From Eoetvoesia sp035555955 (GTDB lineage Bacteria > Pseudomonadota > Gammaproteobacteria > Burkholderiales > Burkholderiaceae_B): a DNA stretch of 64,000 bases. Each line of letters starts with the position of its first letter. The first letter of the stretch is position 1. Below the pieces are notes generated by a model. It was not told the origin of the DNA, did not search any database, and saw only the letters and a program-made list of their open reading frames with translations. Of this stretch, positions 44,036 to 53,401 are shown piece after piece. The position numbers were made by a program, and so were the translations under genes. The DNA is taken from assembly GCF_035555955.1 (NCBI RefSeq), contig NZ_DATMGA010000070.1:56612-120611 (forward strand), written 5' to 3'.

Positions 44036-45007
44036 TCACCCCCGCTGCGCCCGATAGTCGGCCGCAACCTTCCGGACGGCTTCCAGATACGCGGAGGTGG
44101 CCGCATTGAGCGGGGCCTCGCTTACCGTGATGATGCAAACGGGATGCAGGTTGACCGATAGCGGCAAGGGCAGGATGGCCAGTTGCCCCGCCCGCACGAA
44201 CCTGTTGGCGACGCCTTCGGGAATTGCCGAGAGCATCGAGGTCTGCCTGATGATCTCCAGGATCATCAGGATGGACGAGGTTTCCACCGACACCCTGGGA
44301 GCAGCGGCAGAATAGGCGGCGAGCCCGGCCGTTACCAAGGCATACAGCGGCGCTATCGTGGAAGGCAGGACCCAGTCGTAGGCGTTCAGCTCGCGGGCTT
44401 CCCAGCTTGGTTTTCCAAGCAGCGGATGATTGGGCCGGCAGACCACGACCGTGGGTTCTTCAAACAATATTTCCGTGGAGACCGAACGCGAATTCGGCTG
44501 GGACGTCATCCGTCCGATGATGCAGTCAAGCAGCCCTTTTTGCAGCATGGGGATCAGGGTGTCTTCCAGCCCTTCGTGCATGCTGACCTTGATTTGCGGA
44601 CGGGTGTCGCGCAGCAGGACGATGGCGTCGGGAACGAGCACGGGTGCGGCAACGGGGAATACGCCCACTCTTACCCGCCCCGCCCATCCCTCCGTCAGGG
44701 TCTCGATTTCCGTTTGCGCGGCGTCCATGTCGGACAACGCTTTTACCGCCCAATGCAGCAAGGCTTCGCCCTGCGAAGTCATTTCCACCCCATGCGCCGT
44801 GCGCTCGAAGAGCTTGGCATCGAATATCGACTCGATCTCGGTCAACAGCTTGCTGGCCGCCGGCTGCGTGATGAACAGGTCTTGCGCCGCCTGCCTGATA
44901 TTCTTGCGCCGCGCCAGCGCCTCGATGAAGACAAGGTGGCGCATCCGCAGCCGGGAACGTACGCGGTTCAAGGCTACAGGAGGGGTCTGCATGCCGGCTT
45001 GAGTCAT
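44036..45007 (-). CDS. LysR family transcriptional regulator
   Basis: LysR regulator of 323 residues: winged helix at about 15-75 (HLVFIEALARRKNIRQAAQD, ITQPAASKLLTEIE) and effector domain after about 100. The subgroup resembles regulators of aromatic/ketoacid genes (GbpR/PcaQ-like RMRHL opening). It is divergent from the binding protein-thiolase-ligase operon and presumably controls it. ATG at 45007 is chosen to match homologues. Confidence 0.9.
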   Translation of the reverse strand: MTQAGMQTPPVALNRVRSRLRMRHLVFIEALARRKNIRQAAQDLFITQPAASKLLTEIESIFDAKLFERTAHGVEMTSQGEALLHWAVKALSDMDAAQTEIETLTEGWAGRVRVGVFPVAAPVLVPDAIVLLRDTRPQIKVSMHEGLEDTLIPMLQKGLLDCIIGRMTSQPNSRSVSTEILFEEPTVVVCRPNHPLLGKPSWEARELNAYDWVLPSTIAPLYALVTAGLAAYSAAAPRVSVETSSILMILEIIRQTSMLSAIPEGVANRFVRAGQLAILPLPLSVNLHPVCIITVSEAPLNAATSAYLEAVRKVAADYRAQRG

Positions 45008-45115
45008 TGCAATACGGATTTGGTTATACGCATATGTAATTTTTCTCGAAAGCGCCCACGGGGAAAAGCTGCTCCTATCATAACAACCATACATCACCAA
45101 TAAAGGAGACGACCC

Positions 45116-46267
45116 GTGAAATCCAGCACTAAATCTCTGTTCGTGCTTTCATGCCTTACCCTCTTTACCGCCGCCACACCCCTGGCCCACGCCGACATCG
45201 CCGTTGGCGTCGTTCTTAGCGCCACGGGTGGCGCTTCCTCGCAAGGCAGGCCGGAAAAGAACGTGATCGACATGCTGCCGCCGACATTGGCCGGGGAACC
45301 TGTCAAATACATTGTCCTGGACGATGCCACGGATCCTTCGCTTGCCATCAAGAATGCAAAAAAGCTGATCTCCGAAGATCATGTCGACGCGCTGATCGCG
45401 GCGTCCAACACGCCTTCCGCTATCGCGATTGCCGGCGTCGCGGCGGAAAACAAAACTCCGCATATTTCGATGGCTCCCTTCACGCCCGCACCCGCCCAGT
45501 TTCCCTGGGTGTTCGTGGTGCCGCAGCCCGCCGGCCTGATGATCGAGGCCATACTTGAAAACATGCAGGCCACCGGCGTGAAAACCGTGGGCTACATTGG
45601 GTACTCGGACTCCTGGGGCGATCTTTGCTACAAGACCCTTACCTCGCTTGCCGGCAAGTACGGACTCAAGGTGGTCAACAACGAACGCTATGCCCGCAAC
45701 GATAGTTCCGTGGTCGCGCAGGCCCTCAAGACAAAGTCGCTGAACCCTGACGCCGTATTGATCGGCGCCGCGGGAACCCCCGCCGCCCTTCCCCAGATCA
45801 CCCTGGCCGACAACGGCTACAAGGGCAAGGTCTATCAAACCCACGGCGCCGTCAATGGCGATTTCCTGCGCATCGGCGGTAAAGGCGTGGAAGGCGCGCT
45901 GGCGCCTATCGGTCCGGTCGTCGTGTACAAGGATCTCAGCGATTCCGACCCCATCAAGAAAGTCTCGGCCGATTTCATGGCCAAGTATTCAAAAGCCTAC
46001 GGCGACGGGCCGGTCAACGCCTTTACCACCTGGGCCTACGACGCCTACCTGCTGCTGGATAAAGCGGCCGGCGTCGCACTGAAAACCGCCAAGCCCGGAA
46101 CCGAGCAATTCCGCACCGCAATCCGCGACGCATTGGAAAACCACACCGCCGGCCTGGTTGGCACCAACGGCATCTACAACATATCGGCAACCAACCATAA
46201 CGGGCTGGACCAGCGGGCCCGCGTCATGGTTCAGGTCAAGAACGGGCAATGGCGACTGGCGAAATGA
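45116..46267 (+). CDS. ABC transporter substrate-binding protein, LivK type
   Basis: Periplasmic binding protein of 383 residues with signal peptide (to about LAHA) and mature start DIAVGVVLSATGGASSQG. GTG start with AAAGGAG and proper spacing. Its closest relative in the window is the partial protein at 1-833. The last codons overlap the thiolase gene, so uptake and metabolism are linked: this protein probably delivers the acid that the ligase at 47469 activates. No transporter permease is adjacent. Confidence 0.93.
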   Translation: MKSSTKSLFVLSCLTLFTAATPLAHADIAVGVVLSATGGASSQGRPEKNVIDMLPPTLAGEPVKYIVLDDATDPSLAIKNAKKLISEDHVDALIAASNTPSAIAIAGVAAENKTPHISMAPFTPAPAQFPWVFVVPQPAGLMIEAILENMQATGVKTVGYIGYSDSWGDLCYKTLTSLAGKYGLKVVNNERYARNDSSVVAQALKTKSLNPDAVLIGAAGTPAALPQITLADNGYKGKVYQTHGAVNGDFLRIGGKGVEGALAPIGPVVVYKDLSDSDPIKKVSADFMAKYSKAYGDGPVNAFTTWAYDAYLLLDKAAGVALKTAKPGTEQFRTAIRDALENHTAGLVGTNGIYNISATNHNGLDQRARVMVQVKNGQWRLAK

Positions 46268-47472
46268 CATCGGCCTATATTCCCTACGGCGCCTACTGGA
46301 GCACGCCCTTCGCAAAGTGGCAGGGCAGCTTCGCCCACCTGCATAGCCTGAAGTTCGCCGCCCACGTTGCCCGGCACGCGCTTGCAGAACGCAACATCGA
46401 CGCATCCCGCATCGATATGGGCGTCCTGGGTTCAACCGTTCCCCAGCCTGGCGCTTTCTATGGCCTGCCTTGGGTCGCCACGATGATGGGCGCCCCCCAT
46501 CTGGCGGGCCCGCATATTGCCCAGGCCTGCGCAACATCCGCAAGATGCCTGGCTGCCGCCTCGCAGGCGATCGCGGACGGCACCTCGGAATGCACGCTGG
46601 TGATTGCCGCCGACCGGATTTCCAACGGCCCGCAAATCTATTACCCCAATCCCCTGGGCCCTGGCGGCACGGGCGAGAACGAAGCCTGGGTGCTGGCCAA
46701 CATCGAGAAAGACCCCGCCACCTCTCTTTCGATGCTCACCACCGCGGAAAATGTCGCCTCCAGGTTCGGCATTTCCACCCAGGAACAACACGAGGTCGTC
46801 CTGCGCCGCTACCATCAATACCAGGCCGCGCTTGAAAACGACAGCGCCTTCCTTGGACGATTCATGGCATTGCCGTTCGACGTGCCCAACGCCGCTTTGG
46901 CCAAAACCATTAATCGCATCGACGGCGACGAAGGCATTTTCGCATCAACCGCCGAAGGACTCGCCAGGCTGCGGCCCGTGGCCCCGGGCGGATCTGTGAC
47001 CTACGGGGGGCAAACCCATCCCGCCGATGGCAATGCCGGAATGCTGGTGACATCCCGGGAACGAGCCCGGGAACTCAGCTCGCGCCCTGAAATCCAGGTG
47101 CAAATCCTCGGCTTCGGCCAGGCTCGCGCCGAGCCGGCCTTCATGCCCTACGCGCCCATTCCCGCCGCCAGGCTGGCGCTGGAACGCGCGCAAGTGAATA
47201 TTGCCCAGTTGAACGCCGTCAAAACCCACAATCCCTTCGTCATCAACGATATCGCCCTGGCCAGGGAAACCGGGCTCGACGTCATGCAGATCAACAACTA
47301 CGGCAGCTCGCTCATCTGGGGTCATCCTCAGGGGCCCACCGGCTTGCGTTCCGTCATGGAACTGATCGAGGAACTGGAATTGCAAGGCGGCGGCATCGGC
47401 CTGTTCACGGGATGCGCGGCGGGGGATTCCGCAATGGCCGTAGTCGTCAGGGTCGAGGATGCCCCCCGATGA
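46264..47472 (+). CDS. Thiolase family protein (acetyl-CoA acetyltransferase-like)
   Basis: Thiolase-fold enzyme of 402 residues. The nucleophile is Cys89 (AQACATSARC). C-terminal catalytic loops are KTHNPFVIND, NNYGSSLIWGHPQGPTG and FTGCAAGDSAM; the normal NEAFA motif is replaced by THNPF, which marks a distinct subfamily. It likely cleaves a beta-ketoacyl-CoA. It starts in ATGA overlap with the binding protein and ends in ATGA overlap with the ligase, giving a tightly coupled operon. Confidence 0.9.
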   Translation: MTSAYIPYGAYWSTPFAKWQGSFAHLHSLKFAAHVARHALAERNIDASRIDMGVLGSTVPQPGAFYGLPWVATMMGAPHLAGPHIAQACATSARCLAAASQAIADGTSECTLVIAADRISNGPQIYYPNPLGPGGTGENEAWVLANIEKDPATSLSMLTTAENVASRFGISTQEQHEVVLRRYHQYQAALENDSAFLGRFMALPFDVPNAALAKTINRIDGDEGIFASTAEGLARLRPVAPGGSVTYGGQTHPADGNAGMLVTSRERARELSSRPEIQVQILGFGQARAEPAFMPYAPIPAARLALERAQVNIAQLNAVKTHNPFVINDIALARETGLDVMQINNYGSSLIWGHPQGPTGLRSVMELIEELELQGGGIGLFTGCAAGDSAMAVVVRVEDAPR

Positions 47473-49025
47473 GTGTTTCGCTGCACCAATTGAAAGATCG
47501 CTTTGCGGGTTCTGTTGTCGAACTTCTGCTGGACGCCGCCATTGCCAGTCCAAATCGTTGCGCGCTGGTCTGCGACGCCAAAGAGATCGACTACCGCACG
47601 TATGCGCATGCCTCGCTGGGCCTGGCGGCCGAGCTTCTTGGCCACAGGCCGGTGAAAGGACGGATCGGAACCATTATTTCCAACTCCATCGACGCATGCG
47701 TTGCCCACTTTGCCGTCATGGCCGCCGGCGCCCAGCTGCTGCCGATGAATCCCGCCTACACAGTACGGGAACTGGCTTACCAGCTGGAAGACGCCGATCT
47801 CGATCTCGTCCTGGCCGACGCCGTCCTGCAGCCTGTTATGCAGCCGCTGTTATCCGGCCTTGGCATCCCCGCGATATGGGTTGGCCATGAAGGAAGATGC
47901 CTGGCGGACACCCCATTTGCCGATGTCTCGACCTTGCCGGGCATAAGCGCGGGTTCATTGGGCATTTTGCAATACACGGGCGGCACTTCTGGAAAACCCA
48001 AGGGCGTGAACCTTACCCATGCTTCGCTGCGCGCAAATGTAGAGCAGCGCGAAGCCGTTCTACCCACGCGGGAAGATGAAGAGCGAATTCTTTGCGCCAT
48101 GCCCTTGTTTCATTCCTATGGAATGGCAATGGGTCTGTACCTGTCCGCGCGCTGCCGGGGCACTCTGGTCATATTGCCCGCCTACCGGCGCGAAGCGTTG
48201 CTGGAAGCCATCGAGACGCACGCCATTACCATTTTTCCCGGCAGCCCCACCATTTATATCGGCCTGCTCGATCATCCCAAGGTAACCACCACGAACTGGC
48301 ATTCCGTAAAGACATGCTATTCCGGCGCTTCGGCCCTTCCCGTCGAAGTGCTCAACCGTTGGCGCTCCATTGTGGGTGTTCCCATCTATGAAGGCTATGG
48401 GCAAACAGAAGCCGGTCCCGTGCTGGCGTATAACGGCCCGCAAGGTCCAATCAAGGCTGGGTCCGTGGGACGCGCGCTGCCAGACACCGAAATCGAAATC
48501 GTCGACGTTGAAACTGGCCGCTTGGCAATGCCCCAAGGAACGCCTGGCGAAATTCGCGCCAGGGGTCCCCAGATCATGCAAGGCTATCGCAACCTCCCGC
48601 TCGAAACCTCCGAGGCCCTGCGTGAGGGCTGGCTGTACACCGGCGATGTCGGTGTCCTTGACGAAGACGGATACCTGTATATCCAGGATCGCAAGAAGGA
48701 CTTGATCATCGTCGGCGGATACAACGTTTATCCGCGCGAAATCGAAGAGGTTTTATTGCTTCATCAGGAAGTCATCGAAGCGGCGGTCATTGCCGAAGCC
48801 GACAGCTATCGGGGCCAGTCTTTACACGCCTTCGTCGTTCTGCGCCGCAACGGCACCTGCCAGGCGGAAGAACTTCTGGAGCATTGCGCCAGGAACCTGG
48901 CCAAATACAAACTGCCCGCGCGCATCAGCTTTATCGACGCCATGCCGAAGACATCCGTCGGCAAGACCGACAAAAAGGCCTTGAGACCCGCATTCGAGCC
49001 CGCCGCGGCGCGCAATGACATTTGA
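47469..49025 (+). CDS. Acyl-CoA ligase (AMP-forming)
   Basis: Adenylate-forming CoA ligase of 518 residues. AMP-binding P-loop LQYTGGTSGKPKGV, motif YEGYGQTEAGP, hinge YTGDVGVLDEDGYLYI and DRKKDLIIVGGYNVYP, with the catalytic Lys in PKTSVGKTDKKAL. It activates a carboxylic acid to its CoA thioester. Operon position with thiolase and binding protein suggests the substrate is the imported acid. Confidence 0.95.
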   Translation: MSVSLHQLKDRFAGSVVELLLDAAIASPNRCALVCDAKEIDYRTYAHASLGLAAELLGHRPVKGRIGTIISNSIDACVAHFAVMAAGAQLLPMNPAYTVRELAYQLEDADLDLVLADAVLQPVMQPLLSGLGIPAIWVGHEGRCLADTPFADVSTLPGISAGSLGILQYTGGTSGKPKGVNLTHASLRANVEQREAVLPTREDEERILCAMPLFHSYGMAMGLYLSARCRGTLVILPAYRREALLEAIETHAITIFPGSPTIYIGLLDHPKVTTTNWHSVKTCYSGASALPVEVLNRWRSIVGVPIYEGYGQTEAGPVLAYNGPQGPIKAGSVGRALPDTEIEIVDVETGRLAMPQGTPGEIRARGPQIMQGYRNLPLETSEALREGWLYTGDVGVLDEDGYLYIQDRKKDLIIVGGYNVYPREIEEVLLLHQEVIEAAVIAEADSYRGQSLHAFVVLRRNGTCQAEELLEHCARNLAKYKLPARISFIDAMPKTSVGKTDKKALRPAFEPAAARNDI

Positions 49026-49039
49026 CAAGGAGACGACAA

Positions 49040-49348
49040 ATGCTGGTATGTATTATTGAATTTGGAACGGTTCCCGGCAAGGAAGAACAAAACCGGGCGT
49101 TGGTCACGGAACTGCTGGTCGAAGCCCGGACCATCGACGGCTTTATCTCAAAGGAAGGTTTCGTCAGCCGCGATACACCGGGCAAGGTCATTACCCTTTC
49201 CTACTGGCGGGACGCCGAGTCATTGCGCGCCTGGATGAGTAACGCGGAGCACCGCAAGGCGATCCCCCTGGGAAAGAAAGAGCTGTTCACCCACTACACG
49301 ATCCAGATCGCCGAAATCAAGTCCGATCGAAGCTGGGTCAAGCCCTGA
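49040..49348 (+). CDS. ABM-domain protein
   Basis: Small alpha-beta barrel protein, 102 residues, ABM family (LVCIIEFGTVPGKEEQNRAL; GFVSRDTPGKVITLSYWRD). ATG follows AAGGAGACGAC. It is the last gene of the binding protein-thiolase-ligase operon. Members can oxidise quinols or act as degradation factors; the role here is unknown. A second ABM gene is at 23779. Confidence 0.85.
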   Translation: MLVCIIEFGTVPGKEEQNRALVTELLVEARTIDGFISKEGFVSRDTPGKVITLSYWRDAESLRAWMSNAEHRKAIPLGKKELFTHYTIQIAEIKSDRSWVKP

Positions 49349-49429
49349 TCTCGACCTTCCCGCTGCGCCGCCGGTATATTTCAGCAAATCAGGCCGAACG
49401 CGGTTAGCGGGTCGCCTTGTGGCGCGCGT

Positions 49430-49786
49430 TCAGTTCTGCGAAGCATGCACCTTGGCAAAATGGGCGAGATGCCGCTCGTAAGCCAGCTTGGTCACGGTAT
49501 GCAGCATTTCGATTTTCTGGCCCATTTCCCCGCCTAGCCATAAGGAAAGCTGCCTCATGTTCTTGAGCATGGTGTCCAGCTGCAGCATTTCTTCCTTGCT
49601 ATACACCGCCGGCGCGTCCTTGGACAGGTCTTCGGCGCTCTTGACCATTTTTGTGCTGATACGCTCCCAGGCTCGATACTGCGCCTCGATCTGGGCGCGG
49701 GTTTCGTTGCTCCACGACGTCATGCTCGGCGGCTTCCCATTGGCGGCGCTTTGAACCTGCGGGTCGATTTTCCTGGGAGGGTTCAT
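49430..49786 (-). CDS. Hypothetical helical protein, possibly phasin-like
   Basis: A 118-residue, charged, mostly helical protein with no membrane segment (TRAQIEAQYRAWERISTKMV; LDTMLKNMRQLSLWLGGEMG). The length and amphipathic helices resemble phasins or other granule- or lipid-associated small proteins, but I do not recognise a family signature. Convergent with the ABM gene and divergent from the enoyl-CoA hydratase gene. Confidence 0.55.
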   Translation of the reverse strand: MNPPRKIDPQVQSAANGKPPSMTSWSNETRAQIEAQYRAWERISTKMVKSAEDLSKDAPAVYSKEEMLQLDTMLKNMRQLSLWLGGEMGQKIEMLHTVTKLAYERHLAHFAKVHASQN

Positions 49787-50055
49787 GCTTGATGCACCTT
49801 AAAAAATGGTTCTCGTTGAGCAAGACATCCGCCAATTATAAAACCTGTTGTTACTTTTCAATACTTACATATATTAATAATTGTCAGTTTTCTCTGAAAT
49901 GAATCCAAAAGTGTTGTGTTTTATCAATTTTGTCGCCGCATCACCACGTTTTCCACGACATACCGCAACCCTGGGAATATGGCCACACAGCCCACGTCAG
50001 CGCAGCGTTCGGCCAATCCACATTTTCTTGATTATTCCCCGAAAATATTTATAAT

Positions 50056-50067
50056 TAATAACTATTA
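50056..50067. promoter_or_regulatory. AT-rich inverted repeat before enoyl-CoA hydratase gene
   Basis: TAATAACTATTA (50056-50067) has perfect 5-base arms inside an AT-rich stretch just before the enoyl-CoA hydratase gene. It may be the operator for the MarR gene at 52744, the last gene of that operon. Weak evidence; the rest of 49800-50095 shows only AT-rich non-coding sequence. Confidence 0.3.
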
Positions 50068-50095
50068 TTTTTTATAACTAAATTAGCCCACTTTT

Positions 50096-50899
50096 ATGAG
50101 CCCTGCCACCATGAGCCAGCCCGATTACTCCCATCTTCTGTCCGTCACGCACGTTGGCGCCATCGCCCAGGTAAAGATTACCCGCCCCGAAAAACGCAAT
50201 GCGATCAACACAGAACTGGTCATGGCCATCAACGCCTGCTTCGAATCCATGCCCGAATTCGTCAAGGCCATCGTCCTGCACGGCGAAGGCGATCACTTTT
50301 GCGCCGGGCTGGATCTTTCCGAGGTAAGCGCCATGAGCGTGCCCGAATCCGTCCTGCACTCGCGCAGGTGGCATGCCGCCTTCGAACATATCCAGTTCGG
50401 CCGCGCACCGGTCATTGCCGTACTGCACGGCGCCGTCGTGGGCGGCGGGTTCGAGCTGGCATCGGCCACCCACATACGCATTGCGGAACCCTCGGCCTTT
50501 TACGCCCTGCCCGAAGGCAAGCGCGGCCTGTTTGTGGGCGGCGGCGGCTCGGTGCGCATTTCGCGCCTCATCGGCGTTCCCCGCATGACCGACCTCATGC
50601 TGACCGGCCGGGTGCTCAGCGCCCGGGAAGGCCACGACATCGGGATCTCGCAGTATTCCGTGGGCGAAGGCGAAGGCTTGGCCAAGGCCATGGAGCTGGC
50701 CGAAAGCATCGCCACCAACGCCGCCATGACCAACTACGGCGTCATGCACATGTTGCCGCGTATTGCCGATCAAAACATCCAGGACGGCCTGGCCACCGAA
50801 TCCCTCATGGCAGCCGTCGCGCAAACCGACCCGGCCACCCTGGATCTTCTCGCCCAGTTCCTGCAGGGCAAGAAAAACAAGGTTCAGTTCAAGTCCTGA
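50096..50899 (+). CDS. Enoyl-CoA hydratase/isomerase family protein
   Basis: Crotonase-fold enzyme of 267 residues. The CoA/oxyanion-hole segments are HGEGDHFCAGLDLSEV and AVLHGAVVGGGFELA. It is the first gene of a beta-oxidation operon with acyl-CoA dehydrogenase and MarR. ATG at 50096 and at 50111 are both possible; neither has a clear ribosome site. Confidence 0.92.
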   Translation: MSPATMSQPDYSHLLSVTHVGAIAQVKITRPEKRNAINTELVMAINACFESMPEFVKAIVLHGEGDHFCAGLDLSEVSAMSVPESVLHSRRWHAAFEHIQFGRAPVIAVLHGAVVGGGFELASATHIRIAEPSAFYALPEGKRGLFVGGGGSVRISRLIGVPRMTDLMLTGRVLSAREGHDIGISQYSVGEGEGLAKAMELAESIATNAAMTNYGVMHMLPRIADQNIQDGLATESLMAAVAQTDPATLDLLAQFLQGKKNKVQFKS

Positions 50900-50945
50900 G
50901 CTCGGCCGCCGCGCACGCAATACCTACTACATCGGATTCTTCACC

Positions 50946-52763
50946 ATGTTCACCTACCAGGCCCCGCTCAAGGACATCCAGTTCGTGCTGTCCGACCTCC
51001 TAAACGCGTCCGAGTCCTTGCGCACCATTCCCGCTTTCGCCGAAATCGACGACGACTTGATGCTCCAGGTTATAGAGGAAGCGGGAAGGTTTGCCAGCGA
51101 AGTCCTTTTCCCGCTGAACGCAGTGGGCGACCGGGAAGGCGCGCGCTACAGCGAAGGAACGGTCACCACGCCGAAAGGCTTCGCCCAGGCGTACAGGCAG
51201 TTCCGCGAAGCCGGCTGGCCCGCGCTGGCCTGCGATCCCGAATACGGCGGCCAGGGGTTGCCCCATACGCTCAACAGCGTCCTGTACGAAATGCTCAGCG
51301 CCACCAACCATGCCTGGACCATGTTTCCCGGACTGCTTCACGGCGCCTACGCCTGCCTGCACCGCCATGCTTCCACCGAACTCAAGCAGCGCTACCTGCC
51401 CAAGATCGTAAGCGGCGAGTGGCTGGCCACCATGTGCCTCACCGAGGCCAATGCCGGCAGCGACCTTGGGCTTCTGCGCACCCGCGCCGTGCCCCAGGCA
51501 GACGGCTCATACCGCATCAGCGGCAACAAAATCTTCATTTCGGGCGGCGAACAGGACATGACAGACAACATCGTGCACCTGGTTCTGGCCCGCCTGCCCG
51601 ATGCGCCGGCCGGCAGCAAAGGCATTTCCCTGTTTCTGGTGCCCAAATTCCTGCCGGACGGCAATGAACCGGGTGCGCGCAATGCCGTCGAATGCACTGG
51701 CATCGAGCACAAAATGGGCATCCACGGCAGCCCGACCTGCAGCATGCAATTCAACGAAGCAACTGGCTGGCTGGTCGGCGAACCCAACAAGGGCCTGGCC
51801 GCCATGTTCGTCATGATGAATTCCGCGCGGCTGGCAGTCGGCATAAACGGGGTTGGAATCTCTGAAACCGCCTACCAGAACTCCCTGTCGTATGCTCAGG
51901 AAAGGCTGCAGATGCGGTCGGTCAGCAGGTCCGCCGACCGCAAGAGCGCAGCAGCAGATCCCATCATCATGCATCCGGCCGTGCAGCGCTTGCTCATGAC
52001 GCAGCGCGCCTATCTCGAAGGCGGGCGTATGCTCACCTACTGGAATGCGCTGCTGCTCGATCATGCCGAACATCATTCCGATGCCGAAGTCCGAAAATCC
52101 ATGGAATCGCAGCTGGCGCTCATGACGCCCATCATCAAATCCATGCTGACGGAGCAAGGGTTTCAAGGCGCCAGCCAGGCTTTGCAAATATACGGCGGCC
52201 ACGGCTACGTCGCCGAAACCGGCATCGAACAATACGTGCGCGACTCGCGCATCACCATGGTGTATGAAGGCACCAATGAAATCCAGGCGGTGGATTTGCT
52301 GATCCGGAAAATCATTGCCGACGGCGGCCGCGGCCTGGATCGATTCCTGGGCAGCATCGACGCCACCGTTCAGCAGCATGCGCAAGGCCAGTTCGCCGAA
52401 TACGCCAATCAATTGAAGGCCCTTGTCGAACGCATTCGCAGCGCCATTGCCGGCATTATCGAGACCAGCGCCCAGTATCCGGAACTGCCCTACCAAATAG
52501 CGCCGGAAGTGTTGCGGCTGGTGGGACACAGCGCGTTCGCCTGGCTCTGGCTGCGTGCCGCGCATGCGGCCCAGGCCAATCTGGATAAAGACCTCGGCTT
52601 CCATACCGAAAAACTGTCGACCGCCGACTATTACTACTCGTTTGTCCTGCCCGAAACCGAACAGCTTTTGTCCGTTATTGAAAGCAGCCTGAAAAACAGC
52701 GCCAAAGGCAGGCAAACCACATTCTTCGCCAAGGCTATTCGCGATGCCTGCCGCAACAGTTAA
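50946..52763 (+). CDS. Acyl-CoA dehydrogenase, long DmdC/FadE-like type
   Basis: FAD enzyme of 605 residues, longer than short-chain acyl-CoA dehydrogenases because of a C-terminal extension domain. Catalytic Glu in MVYEGTNEIQAVDLL, FAD/substrate loops MCLTEANAGSDLG and GGHGYVAETGIEQY. It oxidises an acyl-CoA to the 2-enoyl-CoA for the neighbouring hydratase. The DmdC subgroup (3-methylmercaptopropionyl-CoA dehydrogenase) has the same length and the start MFTYQAPLKDIQFVL, but also covers other acyl-CoAs. Confidence 0.93.
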   Translation: MFTYQAPLKDIQFVLSDLLNASESLRTIPAFAEIDDDLMLQVIEEAGRFASEVLFPLNAVGDREGARYSEGTVTTPKGFAQAYRQFREAGWPALACDPEYGGQGLPHTLNSVLYEMLSATNHAWTMFPGLLHGAYACLHRHASTELKQRYLPKIVSGEWLATMCLTEANAGSDLGLLRTRAVPQADGSYRISGNKIFISGGEQDMTDNIVHLVLARLPDAPAGSKGISLFLVPKFLPDGNEPGARNAVECTGIEHKMGIHGSPTCSMQFNEATGWLVGEPNKGLAAMFVMMNSARLAVGINGVGISETAYQNSLSYAQERLQMRSVSRSADRKSAAADPIIMHPAVQRLLMTQRAYLEGGRMLTYWNALLLDHAEHHSDAEVRKSMESQLALMTPIIKSMLTEQGFQGASQALQIYGGHGYVAETGIEQYVRDSRITMVYEGTNEIQAVDLLIRKIIADGGRGLDRFLGSIDATVQQHAQGQFAEYANQLKALVERIRSAIAGIIETSAQYPELPYQIAPEVLRLVGHSAFAWLWLRAAHAAQANLDKDLGFHTEKLSTADYYYSFVLPETEQLLSVIESSLKNSAKGRQTTFFAKAIRDACRNS

Positions 52764-53226
52764 GCAGACCTCCACGGCCCGTGACGTGGCGCCTCCCCCA
52801 ATAGACCAAAGCGACTTGCTGAGTCTATTGGGCTACAACTGCCTGCAGGCTTATCTTGCAGTCATTCCCGTTATCAAAAAGCAGCTGGCCAAGCATTCCC
52901 TGCGGCCGGTTGAGTTTACGGTGCTGTCTTTGGTGAAGGCCAATCCGCAGATCAATCAAAAGCGCCTTGGACAAACCATAAATGTGTCGCCGCCCAATCT
53001 GGCTACCCTGCTCGACCGCATGGAGGCGGACGGTTTACTGGTGCGCCAGCGCAACCCGCTGGATAAACGCTCGCAAATTTTGGCCCTTACCCAAAAGGGC
53101 GCGAAATTATGCGCCAAAGCCCAGGCTGGCGCCGAAAAGCTGGAAGCCATACCGCAATTGACCAAGGCAGAGCGCATGGAACTGATGCGGCTGCTGCAAA
53201 AAGTATTTCTGCACGATAATAATTAA
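52744..53226 (+). CDS. MarR family transcriptional regulator
   Basis: MarR regulator of 160 residues, winged helix about 60-125 (NQKRLGQTINVSPPNLATLL; RQRNPLDKRSQILALTQKG). Its first 20 bases overlap the acyl-CoA dehydrogenase gene, so it is the third gene of the beta-oxidation operon and probably an autorepressor that responds to an acyl-CoA or aromatic acid. Confidence 0.9.
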   Translation: MPAATVKQTSTARDVAPPPIDQSDLLSLLGYNCLQAYLAVIPVIKKQLAKHSLRPVEFTVLSLVKANPQINQKRLGQTINVSPPNLATLLDRMEADGLLVRQRNPLDKRSQILALTQKGAKLCAKAQAGAEKLEAIPQLTKAERMELMRLLQKVFLHDNN

Positions 53227-53401
53227 TCGACAGGCCTGGGTTATATCAAGACCACGGGCCTATGACGGCTCAAGGGTTTTTGGGGGTATCCAACCCGAGT
53301 GCTTTAAAATAAAAAGTCTTTTTCCATTTGCCGAATGGGCGCCCAACCAGTCACCTGCATAAGCGCCGATCCGTCTTTTTGCCCTCCGCATTCATGATTG
53401 C

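Noticed and set aside
45008..45115. LysR operator TTATACGCATATGTAA
   Set aside because: Arms match only over three to four bases; too weak to list as a site.
51507..52775. 422-residue open frame antisense to the acyl-CoA dehydrogenase
   Set aside because: Shadow frame, no domain or start signal.
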